From assembly GCA_011503125.2 (NCBI GenBank), contig WWBZ02000040.1, positions 372,001 to 436,000 on the forward strand: DNA of 64,000 nt, written 5' to 3'. Shown piece after piece: positions 34,240 to 45,999 of this stretch. The DNA comes from Botryosphaeria dothidea. Lineage: Eukaryota > Ascomycota > Dothideomycetes > Botryosphaeriales > Botryosphaeriaceae. Under the pieces are notes generated by a model. It saw only the letters and a program-made list of their open reading frames with translations, did not search any database and was not told the DNA's origin. The position numbers and the translations under genes are program-made. How positions within the stretch are numbered: position 1 is the first letter of the stretch; each line of letters begins with the position of its first letter.

Positions 34240-37200
34240 GACATAGGCTCTCTCTCTATTATATAGTATAACGTCTATAAGAGCAAGGACAGGGTAATAC
34301 TCCCGCTCTTCAAGGAAGTAGACCTAAAGATCCACTATATCCTAGCTATCCAGGAACCTTAGAGGAACCCGAGGGTTAAGACAATAGCAAGATACCCTAC
34401 CTACTATACAGTTTTTCCCTAGGAGGAAGTAGCAAGAACCTGCTTCTTTATAAGCAAGGCCATTAGCCCCGACTCCTGGCAAGCAATAGTCCATTCACCA
34501 GATCTTATCACACTTTCCCTCATTACTAGGACATATATAATCTACATCTATAACTACTACAATCCCCCGCCAGCCTCTTATACTAGTATAGCGCTAGAAA
34601 CCCTATCTCTTCTACCGGAAGTTCTTAGAAAACCAGGGGAGCATATTCTCCTAGGGGACTTTAACCTCTACCATCCTATCTAGGAAGATATAACCTCCCT
34701 AATATACTATACCCTAGCGGATAACCTAATTAAGATAGCTACCACAGCTAATCTTAACCTAGCCCTTCTAAGGGGCACTATTACTAGACGAGATAGTAGT
34801 AGCGAGAGTACTCTAGACCTTGTCTTTATATCACGGTGGCTAGAGGAGAGAATCCTTAGCTATAGAGTTAGCTAGGAGCTCGAATCATCCTCTAACCACC
34901 TACCTATCCTTACTACACTTAATTTTTCTCCTACCCCCGCAGAACTACGCCCCCTAAGGCCCCAGTAGAAGAAAGCAGACTAGAAGAGAACTAATAATAT
35001 ACTCTAATTAAAGCTCGAACACCTTAAAGCAGCCCCTCTTAACACTAAAGCAGACCTAGATTACTTTACTACACTACTCCAGGAGGCCATCCAAAGGATA
35101 ATCTAGGAGACTATCCTAGTAGCGAGACCCTCGCCCTAGGCCTCTATACAATAAATAAAGGAGTGTTCGGACCTAGTATACTAGGCTAGAGCAGCTAGAA
35201 GGAAGTAGACGGCTATAGGGAGGGAGGAGGACTAGGTAGTATACTAAACTATTGCTAATAGCAAGAAGAGGTAGATTAGAAGAGATAGAATAAAAGCATG
35301 GCGCAGAATAGTAGCTAAGATTACTTCGGACCCATCTACACTCTAGAAGCTCTTAAAGTGGGCAAGAACAAGGGCACTGGAACCTCCAGCCCCACCTTAG
35401 TTCCCACCCCTCCAGGGAGCAGATAAACAACTACATTACGACAACCAGTCCAAGGCAGAAATCCTTACCAACCAGTTCTTCCCACCTCCTAGGGCCACCG
35501 ACCTCTTAGATCTGGATGGGTGTATATACCCAGTGCCAGTAGAGATTCCCCAAGACCTTACTGAAGAGCAGGTCCTCCACACCATCAAGAAGCTTCCCCC
35601 AGACAAGGCACCAGGCCCAGACAAGATCACCAACAGGTTCCTAAAGCAATGCGCTAAGACACTAAGGGGACCCCTCACCAGGCTCTTCTAGGGATGCCTC
35701 GCACTTAGATACCACCCTAGGCAGTTTAAAAGCTCTATTACCGTAGTCCTCAGGAAACCACAGAGGGACGACTATACTAAAGCCAAGTCATTTAGGCCGA
35801 TTGCTTTACTTAATACGCTAGGGAAGCTACTTAAGAGGATTATAGCAGATAGAATCTCCCAGGCTACTAAAGTATACGGCCTACTCCCTAATACATAGAT
35901 AGGAGCTAGGAGAAACAGATCCGCAGTAGCAGCTCTTGACCTACTCATAGAACAGATCCATACTATCTAGGCACAAGACCTAGGGCTAGTGGCTTCAGTC
36001 CTTAGCCTGGATATCTCGGGAGTATATGACCACGTATCTTATAGAAGGCTTCTCTATAATATAAGGATGGCAAAACTCCTAGAATGGGTAGAAAGATTCA
36101 CCCGATCCTTTCTATAGGACCGTACCACTTAGCTATCCTTCGGAGACTTCACCAGTCCACTAATCTAGACCTTAACCGGGATTCCCTAGGGATCCTCACT
36201 ATCGCCGATACTCTACCTATTCTTTGCATCTAACCTACTTATACAGCTACGTAGGGGCAATACCTTCCCCCTTAGATTCGTCGATAATACTAATATTCTA
36301 ACCTTTAGTAGATCTATAGAATAGAACTATAGGACACTAGAGGGAGCATATCAAATTTGCGAGCACTAGGCAGCTACCCACGGGTCAGCTTTCTCGCCCG
36401 ATAAGTATTACCTCATTTATTTTACAAGGAAACCAAGGAGATTTAATATGGCAGCAGGGATCCGTATCCCTAGATTTACTGGATGCCTAGAGCCTATAAT
36501 TAAGATTCTAGGAGTCTACGTAGACAACAAGCTTAGATAGGGACCCTATATTAGGGAAATAGGAGCTAAGGCAATTAAACAGTATATATCTCTCTCTAGA
36601 CTCGCGGCGTCTACCTAGGGAGCCTTATTTACTAAAGCCCGTTATATCTATGCGGCCGTGGTAAGGCCAGTCCTCACCTACGGCTGTGGGGTATAGTATA
36701 CCCCAGAGGGAATCCTAGGGTGGAGAAAAATAACCATCCAGCCACTAAAGAAGATCCAAAACCAGTGCCTACGCACCATCTCAGGGGCGTATAAGTTAAC
36801 CAGCATACAAACCTTGGAGCATGAGATAGGGATTCCCCCACTCTCACTACACCTAGACGAACTAGCACTAGCCTAGGCTATTAGAGCTAGGAATAGCCTA
36901 GTCGCGACAGTAGTAGAGGAAACTTGCCAGAGTATTAAATAGATAGCTCGGGCTACTCTAAGTACTAGAGGCGCTACTAGCCCTGCTAGAAGAACCCTGC
37001 TTAGAAAAAAGGCAAACTCACTTCTTAACTACTGCCCCTCTACCTACCAGAGTCTCCCGGAGCGAACGAAGCTACGTATAGCATATAGGAACAAGTGGAA
37101 GGAGAGATGGACAAAGTCTACTAGCTAGGGAAGATAAGACAAGCTAGTAGCCCAAAGCATACAGTGGAACCCAAAAATCAGACAAATCCACAGCGAACTA

Positions 37201-37506
37201 TCTAAGCCATAGAGCACACTCGCCACCCTACTACGTATAGAGCATATTGGACTAGAGGACTTCCTCTCAAGGCGCAAGGTGCTAGGGCACCCTAGTCCTG
37301 CCTGTCCATGCGGCTAGCATAGACAAACCCTAAAGCATATCCTCCTCTTCTGCCCCTACTTCCAACAAGGCAGGGCATAGATGCTCTAAAGGGCAGGGAC
37401 CACGGACTACTACTCCCTCCTCTTAACAAAGAAGGGGATTAAAGTAGCAATAGACTGGTTCTTACGCCTAGGGCTGCTTAAGCAATTTAGCCTAGCAAGG
37501 GAACTA
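34240..37506 (+). pseudogene. LINE ORF2, endonuclease and reverse transcriptase
   Basis: The N-terminal AP-endonuclease-like part is visible as IQEPWRNPRVK near 34345, GDFNLYHP near 34660 and SSNHLPI near 34888, where the usual SDH aspartate is Asn. The reverse transcriptase follows with PPDKAPGPDKI, FRPIALLNTLGKLLKRI and GIPQGSSLSPILYLFF. The catalytic box reads FVDN (36277-36288) instead of F-A/V-D-D. The C-terminus has the zinc pattern ACPCG..H..TLKHILLFCP. No RNase H domain was recognised. Confidence 0.82.
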
Positions 37507-38354
37507 ATATAGGAAGATAACTAGGAAGAGGAACTAGGAGGACAACCAGAACCACTAGGACCACTAGGACCCGGACAACTACGAGGATAAGGACTGAAGA
37601 GATAGGTCTAGCAGGTGAATGTAGGGCTGCCACAGCAGCCGCTACTAGTAAGAAGGAAAAACAAGAACTAGTATAGGATAGCATGCCTAGAGAGAGAGGA
37701 GGGGTTTTTACCAGGCGAAAAGGTTTTCCCCCTCGTGTAAAATAACTACAGATAGCCAGCCCCGCATGGACCCGTAAGGGAACTATATCGGGAAGAAATG
37801 AATTTATCTATCTATATATCTCTCTCTAGACTCGCGGCGTCTACCTAGGGAGCCTTATTTACTAAAGCCCGTTATATCTATACGGCCGTAGTAAGGCTAG
37901 TTCTTACCTACGGCTATAGGGTATAGTATACCCTAAAGGAAATCCTAGGGTAGAGAAAAATAACTATCTAGCTACTAAAGAAGATCTAAAACTAGTGCCT
38001 ACGTACTATCTTAGGGGCGTATAAGTTAACTAGTATATAAACCTTAGAGTATAAGATAGGGATTCCTCTACTCTTACTATATCTAGACGAACTAGTACTA
38101 GCCTAGGCTATTAGAGCTAGGAATAGCCTAGTCGCGATAGTAGTAGAGAAAACTTACTAGAGTATTAAATAGATAGCTCGGGCTACTCTAAGTACTAGAG
38201 GCGCTACTAGCTCTACTAGAAGAACTCTACTTAGAAAAAAGGTAAACTTACTCCTTAACTACTATTCCTCTATCTACTAAAGTCTCCCGGAGCGAACGAA
38301 GCTACGTATAGTATATAGGAATAAGTAGAAGGAGAGATAGATAAAGTCTACTAG

Positions 38355-38726
38355 TATAATAAACGGACCTTAGAGGGCGGAGAGACGAGATAACGAAGCC
38401 GGTAAAGGTAGTAGGGGTAAAGTAATGCCGAAGTATAAGGGTATAGTTTAAAGGGCGAGGGTATAAGGTGCGAAAGACGAGGGACGAGGGACGAGGGACG
38501 AGGGAGGCAAGCAAGGTCCAATTTAAGGCGTACCAAGTTATACGCGAGGAATACTTATTACTAGACTAAAGAACTAACTATAAAGTAGAGGGGCGAGCTT
38601 TATATATATAAAGAACGAACTAAAATACTAGCTTCCTAATTTATAAGCAGGTAAGTCTAGATCTAGATTTTAAATTAACGAAGGTAAACGAGAGGTAAGG
38701 GGTCTAAGCAAGCCACGTTTATAATA
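38355..38726 (-). repeat. Gypsy-2 LTR (3' LTR)
   Basis: 372 bp containing four tandem copies of a GACGAGG unit (38478-38505). It differs from the partner at about eight sites by eye, six of them CpA/TpA. A 70-codon minus-strand frame inside it is not a gene. Confidence 0.88.
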
Positions 38727-38849
38727 GTAGGCTCTCCTCCCTAGGGGTAAGTTCCTACGAGCCTTTAGCTTAAGGGTCGAGGTTTCGAAGGGTAACGTTT
38801 ATAGAACGTATTAAGGGCCTTAAGGTCTTTAACAAGGTCGTAAGGTTCC

Positions 38850-41800
38850 CAGGTTGGTATCGAGTAACTAGTCCATTTCACGAGGTATTTTGGTTGTCTC
38901 CGGGTTGCTTTAACGTCTAGAATCTCTTCTACCCTATACTCTTCTTCGCCGTTAACGATAACGGGCGGAGGCGGAGGTTAGACTTAATTAGGCAAGGGGT
39001 TAGAGGCTGCGGGTTCGAGTAAAGAGACGTAGAATATAGGGTGGACTTTTATCGTTCTTAGTAGTTCTAGGCGATAGACATGGGTCGAGATCTTCTCTAG
39101 AATAGGAAAGGGGCTAAGGCGTTTAAAGTCAAGTTTATCCGAAGGCCTTATTGTCGAGATATACCTTCTTAGGAGCTAAATAAGGTTACTAGGCTTAAAG
39201 ACGGGTGGCGAAATACGGTCTTTATTAGCCTGTTCTGCGTAGGCGTCTTATGCGAATCGAATTTCTTAGCGAAGGTAGTTTTCGAGGTTTTCGAGGTTCT
39301 CTTAGAAGAGGCGTAGGAGTTCGAGGGGGGCTAAGATCGAGTCTTTTTATAGAATCTTATAACGAGGGTGGAAGCCGTAGTTTGCGAAGAAAGGTGTAAC
39401 CTTAGTCGTGGTCGAGATCGTATTATTATAAGCGAATTTAGCAAGGAAGAGAAAGTCGTTCTAATCGTCTTGTTAATACGAAACGTAGGCACGTAGGTAT
39501 TATTCGAGAATAGCGTTAATACGCTCTATCTAGCCGTCGGTTTACGGGTGGAAAGCCGTACTAAAGTTAGTCTTAATAGATAGGGATCTACTAAGAGCTC
39601 TAGTAAATTTAGAGGTAAAAATCGAGCCGCGGTTAGATACGAAGTTGTTAGGTAAGCTATGTAGTCGAAAAACGTAGTCTCGATAAAGCTTAGCAAGCTC
39701 TATCGAATCGAGGGTTATTTAGCAAGGGATAAAGTGAGCTATTTTAGTTAGTCGATCTACGACTACTAGTATAGCATCGAACGAGTTAGACGTTAGAAGT
39801 CCCGTAATTAAATTAAGAGAAACGGATTGCTAGCGGCGTTGTAGCACTTTAAGGGGTTTTAAATATCTATAGGGGGCATGTCGAGCGGGTTTAATTCTTT
39901 GGCAGGTCTTATAGTTTCGTATAAAACGAGCTACTATCTGGCGTAGACCTAGCCACTAGAAATTACGAGTAACGAGTTTAAATATTGCTGCTTAGCCTAG
40001 GTGTCTAGCAGCCGGATGCGAGTGTCGAGAGCTAATAATCCTTTGGCGGAGGCTTAGATCTTTAGGAATATAGATAAGTCTATTAACTAGTAATAGACCA
40101 TCGTTATCCTTAGAATATGCGCCTAAATCTACCTTAGGATGTCGAAGTGCGTGGGTATCGAGTAAAGTAAGGATCTCTTGTCTAAGAGTATCCTTATCGA
40201 GTACTAAGCGAATATTACTAGCTAGAGACGGTTCTAGCCTAGCGATTAAATGTCGAGTAGAAATAAGGGTCGAAATTTCGAATTTTTTAGAGGTAAGGAT
40301 CGTAGTAGGGGGTAGGCGCCCCTCTCGAGCAGGGAGGTCTCCTAACCGTCTTATTAACGCATCCGCGCGTTAATTCTTAGTTCCTGGGCGGTAGACGATC
40401 TTAAAGTCGAGTTCTAAGAGTTTAATTGCCTAGCGTGCTTGCCGACGGTTTAGAATTTGCTTAGAGGCAAAGCTAGTTAAATTCGAGTAATCTATAAGAA
40501 CTAGGAGTGGCGAGGAGAGGTTAATAACGAGGGAACGGTATTCCTTTAGGGCTTCTATAATAGCTAAGAGTTCCTTATCTCTAATACTATAGTTCTACTC
40601 TACGGGGGTTATTTTCCGAGAGTAGTAGGCGATAGGATGTAGGATTCTTCTGCTATCCTCGTAGGTTACCTATTAGGATAAAATTGCGGAGATAACAAAG
40701 TCGGATAAGTCGGTTTTAAGGATAGTTTTAAGTTAGGGGTTAAAGTATCGGAGGATTGGGTAAGAGCAGAAGGCTTCCTTAAGATAAGTAAATATCTTAT
40801 CCTATTCTTTTCTCTAAGTAAAACGAATATTCTTAGCTAGGAGCCTAAAGAGGGCTCTAGCTTTTCGAGAGTATCCTTTAATAAATCGTCGGTAAAAGTT
40901 TGCAAAGCTAAGGAACGATTAAAGATCTTTAACTGAGCGGGGAATCTCCTAGTCTTTTACGGCGGCTACCTTAGCTAGGTCTATAGAGATACCGTCTAGA
41001 GAGATAACGAAGCTAAGGAACGTAGTCGAAGTCGTATAGAAGTTATATTTTTCGCCTTTAACGTATAAGCCTGCTTTACGAAGCTTTTCGAGGACTAATC
41101 GGACGTGTTCGTAGTGCTCCTCCTTAGTTTCCGAGTAGATAAGGATATTATCTAGATAGACGACGTACTAGCGGTTAAGATATTCACGTAGCGTATCGTT
41201 AACGAATTATTGGTAGGTAGCAGGCGTATTCGTAAGGCTAAAGGGTATAATAAGGTATTCGTATAGGCTATAGCGAGTCCTAAAGGCGGTTAAGTATTCG
41301 GAGCCTTCCTTAATCCGGATAAGGTTATAAGTACCGCGAAGGTCGAGTCGAGTAAAAATGCGAGAGCCCTAAAGTTAACGGAGAGTCTCGTTAACTAAGG
41401 GGAGTAGATAACGGTTCTTTTTCGTAATACTATTTAGTTCGCGATAATCCACGTAAAAACGAAGGCCGCTACCTAGCTTCTTAATAAAGAGAATAGGGGA
41501 CGTAGAGGATAAGGATAAGGGCCGAATAAAACCTTTCTTAAGGTTTTTATTAAGGTATTCACGTAGAGCCTTAAGCTCTAAATCGGATATTAAGTAGAGA
41601 GGACCGAATGGGGGTTTCTTGCCCTCTTCTAATAAAATCTTATAATTAATATATCGATATAGGGGAAGCCTATCGGCCTCTTTCTTCGTAAAGAAGAGAA
41701 GAAGATAGTAGAATCGAGCGGGGATTCGTGAGCGGAGGGTTTCGAGTTCTTGTTCCGAGGTTTGTTGTTCCGTTTTCTTAAGGTTATTAAGGTGTTCTTA

Positions 41801-43560
41801 GATCTCCTTAATTAATACGGCGTATATCCTAGTCTTATCTCGTTAGACGTAACGAGTAAGGGCGGCGTAGGATATAGTAGCGCAAGAGATCGAAGGCGAA
41901 TTAGGAGGCGAGGGGGAAAGCGTAGTTGTAGGTTGGCGAGTAGGTAAGTAATTTGCTTGGCAAAAAGGGGAGGCGAAGGTAATCGTGTTTTTTAACTATA
42001 GGACGTGTGGATTATATCGTTCTAGCTAGGGTTTTCCTAGGATAATTAAGTATTAACCGAGCTTAGTTACTTAGAAGGTAACGAGTTCTTAATACTAATT
42101 AATATTAAGTTAAAGGTCGGCCTCGTGGGTAATCCGTCCGGCGATAGATCCGTCCGCGAGTTCGAGGGATTTAGCTTAGGGTTTTTGGCGTATAGAGATC
42201 GAATAGGATGTAATAAAGGCATTATCTATAAAAAGGGACGAGGCACTAGAGTCTAATATAGCCGAAGTTTCGATTTTATTATTGACTACTAATTTAAGGA
42301 TAAGGAGCGGACGTTTTCTAAGATCTATAGCACGGGGCTGTAGAGTACGGGGTTCTAAAGATAAAAACGAGAGTATTCTAAGATTTAAAGACGCGAGGGA
42401 AGTAAGAATAGAAAACTAATTCGAAGTGGAGATCGGATAAGGGCTAGGTAGGTGCCGGGGGCTATCTAGCCTTCTACGTTTTTTAATACGTAGAGGACTA
42501 ACGCTATAGGAGGTATTATCGGTTAATTTAGGGTAGTTAGTAACGTAGGTGTATACGAAGTCGTGTTAAGTTTAAGCCCCTTAGCTTTAGCTTTAGGGTA
42601 CTCTTTAATCTAATAGTTAGGGTTACTATAGTAGGCGTAGAGGTTATTAGCTTTCCGGTAAGCCTTTCGAGCGGTAGTATCTAGTTCTATAGGTTTACCT
42701 TAAGAAATCGAGGTTAGCGTAGGAGACGAAGGTTGGGGAGTAGTTAGTATAAAGAGAGGAGTCGAGGTAGGGATACGAGTTACGGGCATCTTTTTCTTAA
42801 TTATTCGAGCATAGAGTTAGTTGTCCAACGCAATGCAGGTTTTAGCGAATTTTCCGAATTCTATTAGTATAGAACGTCTAATAAGAAGGTTCTTAAGATT
42901 CTCCTTAAGGCTAAGGCGGAAGTAGTAGATCTTAACTACGTTTTCTTTCTAACCGAGGGTCGTAATAAGCGAGAGGAACCGTAAGTAGTAAGCCGAGCAG
43001 GACTTGTCTTATTTAAGTGCGAGGAGGGATCGTTCGGCCGTTGCGTAAGCGTTAGGATCGTCGAATACGGCCTTAAGAGCTTGGTAGAAGGACTTATAGT
43101 TGTCGAATTCTATAGAGCCGTTCGAAGTAGAGACGTAAGGGGCAAACTAGGTGTAAGCCGTATCGCGAAGATATAAACCAGCGTAGGTAATCTTAGCTAT
43201 ATCCGTTATAAAGGCAGATGGGTCCGAGGTAAATTTAAGTTGAAGTTGCGTGGCGAAGTTCTAGAACCGAGTGCGTTCTCCTTTAAAGAGTTCTAGATCC
43301 GATATCTTAGGGATGCGGGGACGAGGGGTAGAAGTTTCTAAAGAAGATACTATAGACGTAGTAGCCGGAGTGTTAGTAGAGAGGTTCGAGGCTAGTAGTT
43401 AGAGTCGGGCGAAGGCTTTATCTTGGCCGAAACCGTAGTAGTAAAAGATGTAAGCAACTTAGGCGTTCGTAGTATTCTTAGGGATAACTAGTAAATCGAT
43501 ATCGGATCTTAGGCAGGATTATCTTCCTCTAGCGTACGCCTAGCTAAGAGTAACGCGTAG
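38850..43560 (-). pseudogene. Gypsy-2 gag-pol remnant
   Basis: Minus-strand translation shows, from the 3' end, a chromodomain (EEEYRVEEILDVKA, PKYLVKWTSYSIPTWEP at about 38860-38970), integrase, RNase H, and a reverse transcriptase whose catalytic box reads YLDNILIYS (about 41138-41164) in place of YLDD. The gag zinc knuckle near 42606-42660 reads NLYAYYSNPNY followed by a stop. The family pattern there needs C, C, H and usually W, and each differs by a G-to-A or C-to-T change. The element cannot move by itself. Confidence 0.8.
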
Positions 43561-43736
43561 GAAAACCGGGATATCTTTAGGGAAGGTAGGACGAGCATTA
43601 ACAGGGACAGGGACTTAATCGAGGATTTAGAAAAGCGTCTCCTAAGGGTCGGGAGGCGGGTCGTTTCCTATTTCGAAGGCTATAGTCTTAGGCTTAGACG
43701 AGAGCTTTAGGCCTACTAGATAAGAGTCTAGTAAAA

Positions 43737-44108
43737 TATAATAAACGGACCTTAGAGGGCGGAGAGACGAGATAACGAAGCCGGTAAAGGTAGTAGGGGT
43801 AAAGTAATACCGAAGTATAAGAGTATAGTTTAAAGGGCGAGGGTATAAGGTGCGAAAGACGAGGGACGAGGGACGAGGGACGAGGGAGGTAAGCAAGGTC
43901 TAATTTAAGGCGTACCAAGTTATACGCGAGAAATACTTATTACTAGACTAAAGAACTAACTATAAAGCAGAGGGGCGAGCTTTATATATATAAAGAACGA
44001 ACTAAAATACTAGCTTCCTAATTTATAAGTAGGTAAGTCTAGATCTAGATTTTAAATTAACGAAGGTAAACGAGAGGTAAGGGGTCTAAGTAAGCCACGT
44101 TTATAATA
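43737..44108 (-). repeat. Gypsy-2 LTR (5' LTR)
   Basis: 372 bp, the direct repeat of 38355-38726, carrying the same tandem GACGAGG block at 43859-43886. Confidence 0.88.
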
Positions 44109-44816
44109 ACTAGCTAGGGAAGATAAGATAAGCTAGTAGCCTAAAGTATATAGTAGAACCTAAAAATTAGATAAATCTATAGCGAACTATCTAAGCTATA
44201 GAGTATACTCGCTACTCTACTACGTATAGAGTATATTAGACTAAAGAACTTTCTCTTAAGGCGTAAGGTGCTAGAGTACCCTAGTCCTACCTATCTATAC
44301 GGCTAGTATAGATAAACCCTAAAGTATATTCTTCTCTTCTACCCCTACTTCTAATAGAGTAGGGTATAGATACTCTAAAGAGTAGGGACTACGGACTACT
44401 ACTCCCTCCTCTTAATAAAGAAGGGAATTAAAGTAGTAATAGATTAGTTCTTACGCCTAGGGCTACTTAAGTAATTTAGCCTAGTAAGAGAACTAATATA
44501 GGAAGATAATTAGAAAGAGGAACTAGAAGGATAACTAGGACTACTAGGACTACTAGAACCCGAATAACTATAAGAATAAAAATTAAAGAGATAGGTCTAG
44601 TAGGTAAATATAGAGCTACTATAATAGCCGCTACTAGTAAGAAGAAAAAATAAGAACTAGTATAGAATAGTATATCTAGAGAGAGAGGAGGGGTTTTTAC
44701 TAGGCGAAAAGATTTTCCTCCTCGTATAAAATAACTATAAATAGCTAGCCCCGTATAGACTCGTAAGGGAGCTATATCGGGAAGAAATAAATTTATCTAT
44801 CTATCTATCTATCTAT

Positions 44817-45622
44817 TTAGTACTAAGTATAGCTACTAGTTAGGCCTAACTTCTTTTTCTAGTTCTATAGTCTATTTCTAGTTCTAGAGAAGGGCTATTC
44901 TAGTTACTTTATCTAGTATAAAGATTCTAACGTCTTTACTAGGGAGCTTCTTAGTAGTAAGTACTTTTTTATACGCCTAGCTTTTTCCTATCTAGATTTT
45001 TCTAATAATTACCTTATTTAAGAGCTTAGCTATTTCTTATTTATTTACTATCTCTAGAAAGTAGAGAGTAAGTTTAGTAGTAACTAGGGGGGTAGGAGGC
45101 TTCGGGGCTACTTAGGCTATAATTTATACCTAGCTACGAGTATTAGATATAGGTATAGAGATAGTCTAGATACGGTTAACTATCTTTTAGACTTATTAGA
45201 CCTCTTTAAGAATATTCTTAAGACCTAGCTTCTTAGTAGCTATCTTCTAGTAAATAGTAATATAATTCTAGAAGATTATCTTAGTAATATCGAGAAAATT
45301 TTTTATCTAGCTAGAGAGGACTAAAGAGAGGCTAGCGGATATTTATAGGGCTTAGAGGAGGATATCTACTATTTTTAAGGCTCTCTTAACGTATTCTACG
45401 CTATACTAGATACTCTACGATTTCTTAGAGATATATTAGAGCTAGGTAGAGATAGTTACTAGGAAAGGCTATTCGCCTTTTCCTATATCCTCTATATTAA
45501 CTACTTTACGGCTATAGTTATTTTAAGTACTATTTTAGAACTCGCGAAGCCTAGAAGAGTTTCTAGGGCTCTCTCCCGGCGCCGTAGCTTAGAGTCGATT
45601 TTTTAGTATAGTTATATTTTTC
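44817..45622 (-). mobile_element. Inverted LINE 5' fragment (copy F)
   Basis: The reverse complement matches copy B from its 5' end (about 32675) to about 33480, covering the first half of ORF1. It includes CGGCGCCGGGAG near the 5' end. It is truncated on its 3' side, which is the opposite of ordinary LINE insertions. It abuts the 3' tail of copy C. It is strongly RIP-mutated. Confidence 0.8.
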
Positions 45623-45639
45623 CTTATAATATAATAGAA

Positions 45640-45995
45640 AGCTAACTTAAGTCTAGAACGAATTAGTTTATAGTCTAGTAAAGTATAATAATATAGAGGT
45701 AAATAAGTATAAGAAGCTTAGATCTATAAGATCTAATATAAGAAGCTAGGCTTAAGAAATAAGAAATAAGGAGAAAGATAGAAAGATATAGTAAGTCTAC
45801 GGAGAATAAGGTAGTCTAAGAAGAATATAAAGTTACTAAACTAAAGAACTAACTACGAGATAGAGGGGGCGAGGTTTATATATATAAAGAACTAACTAAA
45901 ATACTAGCTTTCTAATTTATAAATAGGTAAGTCTAGATCTTAGTACTAAGTTAACGAAGCTAAAAGAGAAGTAAGAGGTCTATAGACTAGAATTC
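45640..45995 (-). repeat. Probable solo LTR related to gypsy-2
   Basis: The segment 45835-45990 aligns with the inner half of the gypsy-2 LTR: ACTAAAGAACTAACTA, TTTATATATATAAAGAAC and AAAATACTAGCTTTCTAATT. The first half is too diverged to align by eye. No internal retrotransposon sequence adjoins it, so it is probably a solo LTR of a related family. Strand is given by analogy with gypsy-2. Confidence 0.55.
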
Positions 45996-45999
45996 TAAT

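Larger units (their letters stand above)
32675..37816 (+). mobile_element. Near full-length Tad1-like LINE copy B
   Basis: It starts at an A-rich 5' end (AAAAAAAACATGACCATACC at 32672-32691) that is shared with the inverted fragment ending near 45622. It ends in a TATC-type tail at about 37803-37816. Two coding regions follow each other: a gag-like ORF1 with zinc knuckles and an ORF2 with an endonuclease and a reverse transcriptase. Both are riddled with TAG and TAA at Trp and Gln sites. The length, about 5.1 kb, suits a complete element. No target duplication was identified. Confidence 0.85.
38355..44108 (-). mobile_element. Ty3/gypsy LTR retrotransposon 2 (chromodomain type)
   Basis: A 5.75-kb element with identical-length LTRs (372 bp) and a 5-bp target duplication ACTAG (38350-38354 and 44109-44113). 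It is inserted in LINE copy C. Termini are TATAATAAACGG and CGTTTATAATA, as expected if TG..CA ends had been changed to TA..TA. The minus-strand coding order is gag, protease, reverse transcriptase, RNase H, integrase, chromodomain. Many stops make it non-functional. Confidence 0.9.
37817..44816 (+). mobile_element. 5'-truncated LINE copy C, interrupted by gypsy-2
   Basis: The two halves are 37817-38354 and 44109-44816 and together match copy B from about 36590 to its 3' end. The tail has about six TATC/CTAT units. The halves join at the ACTAG duplication that flanks the gypsy element. The copy begins directly at the tail of copy B. CpA sites that copies A and B keep are almost all TpA here. 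Confidence 0.85.

Noticed and set aside
38478..38505. Short tandem GACGAGG repeat considered as a CRISPR-like array
   Set aside because: Units are directly abutting without spacers, in an LTR of a eukaryotic element.
38302..38536. Open frames within the gypsy-2 LTRs (also 43642-43918)
   Set aside because: They lie inside LTR repeats, occur in both copies and have no protein features.
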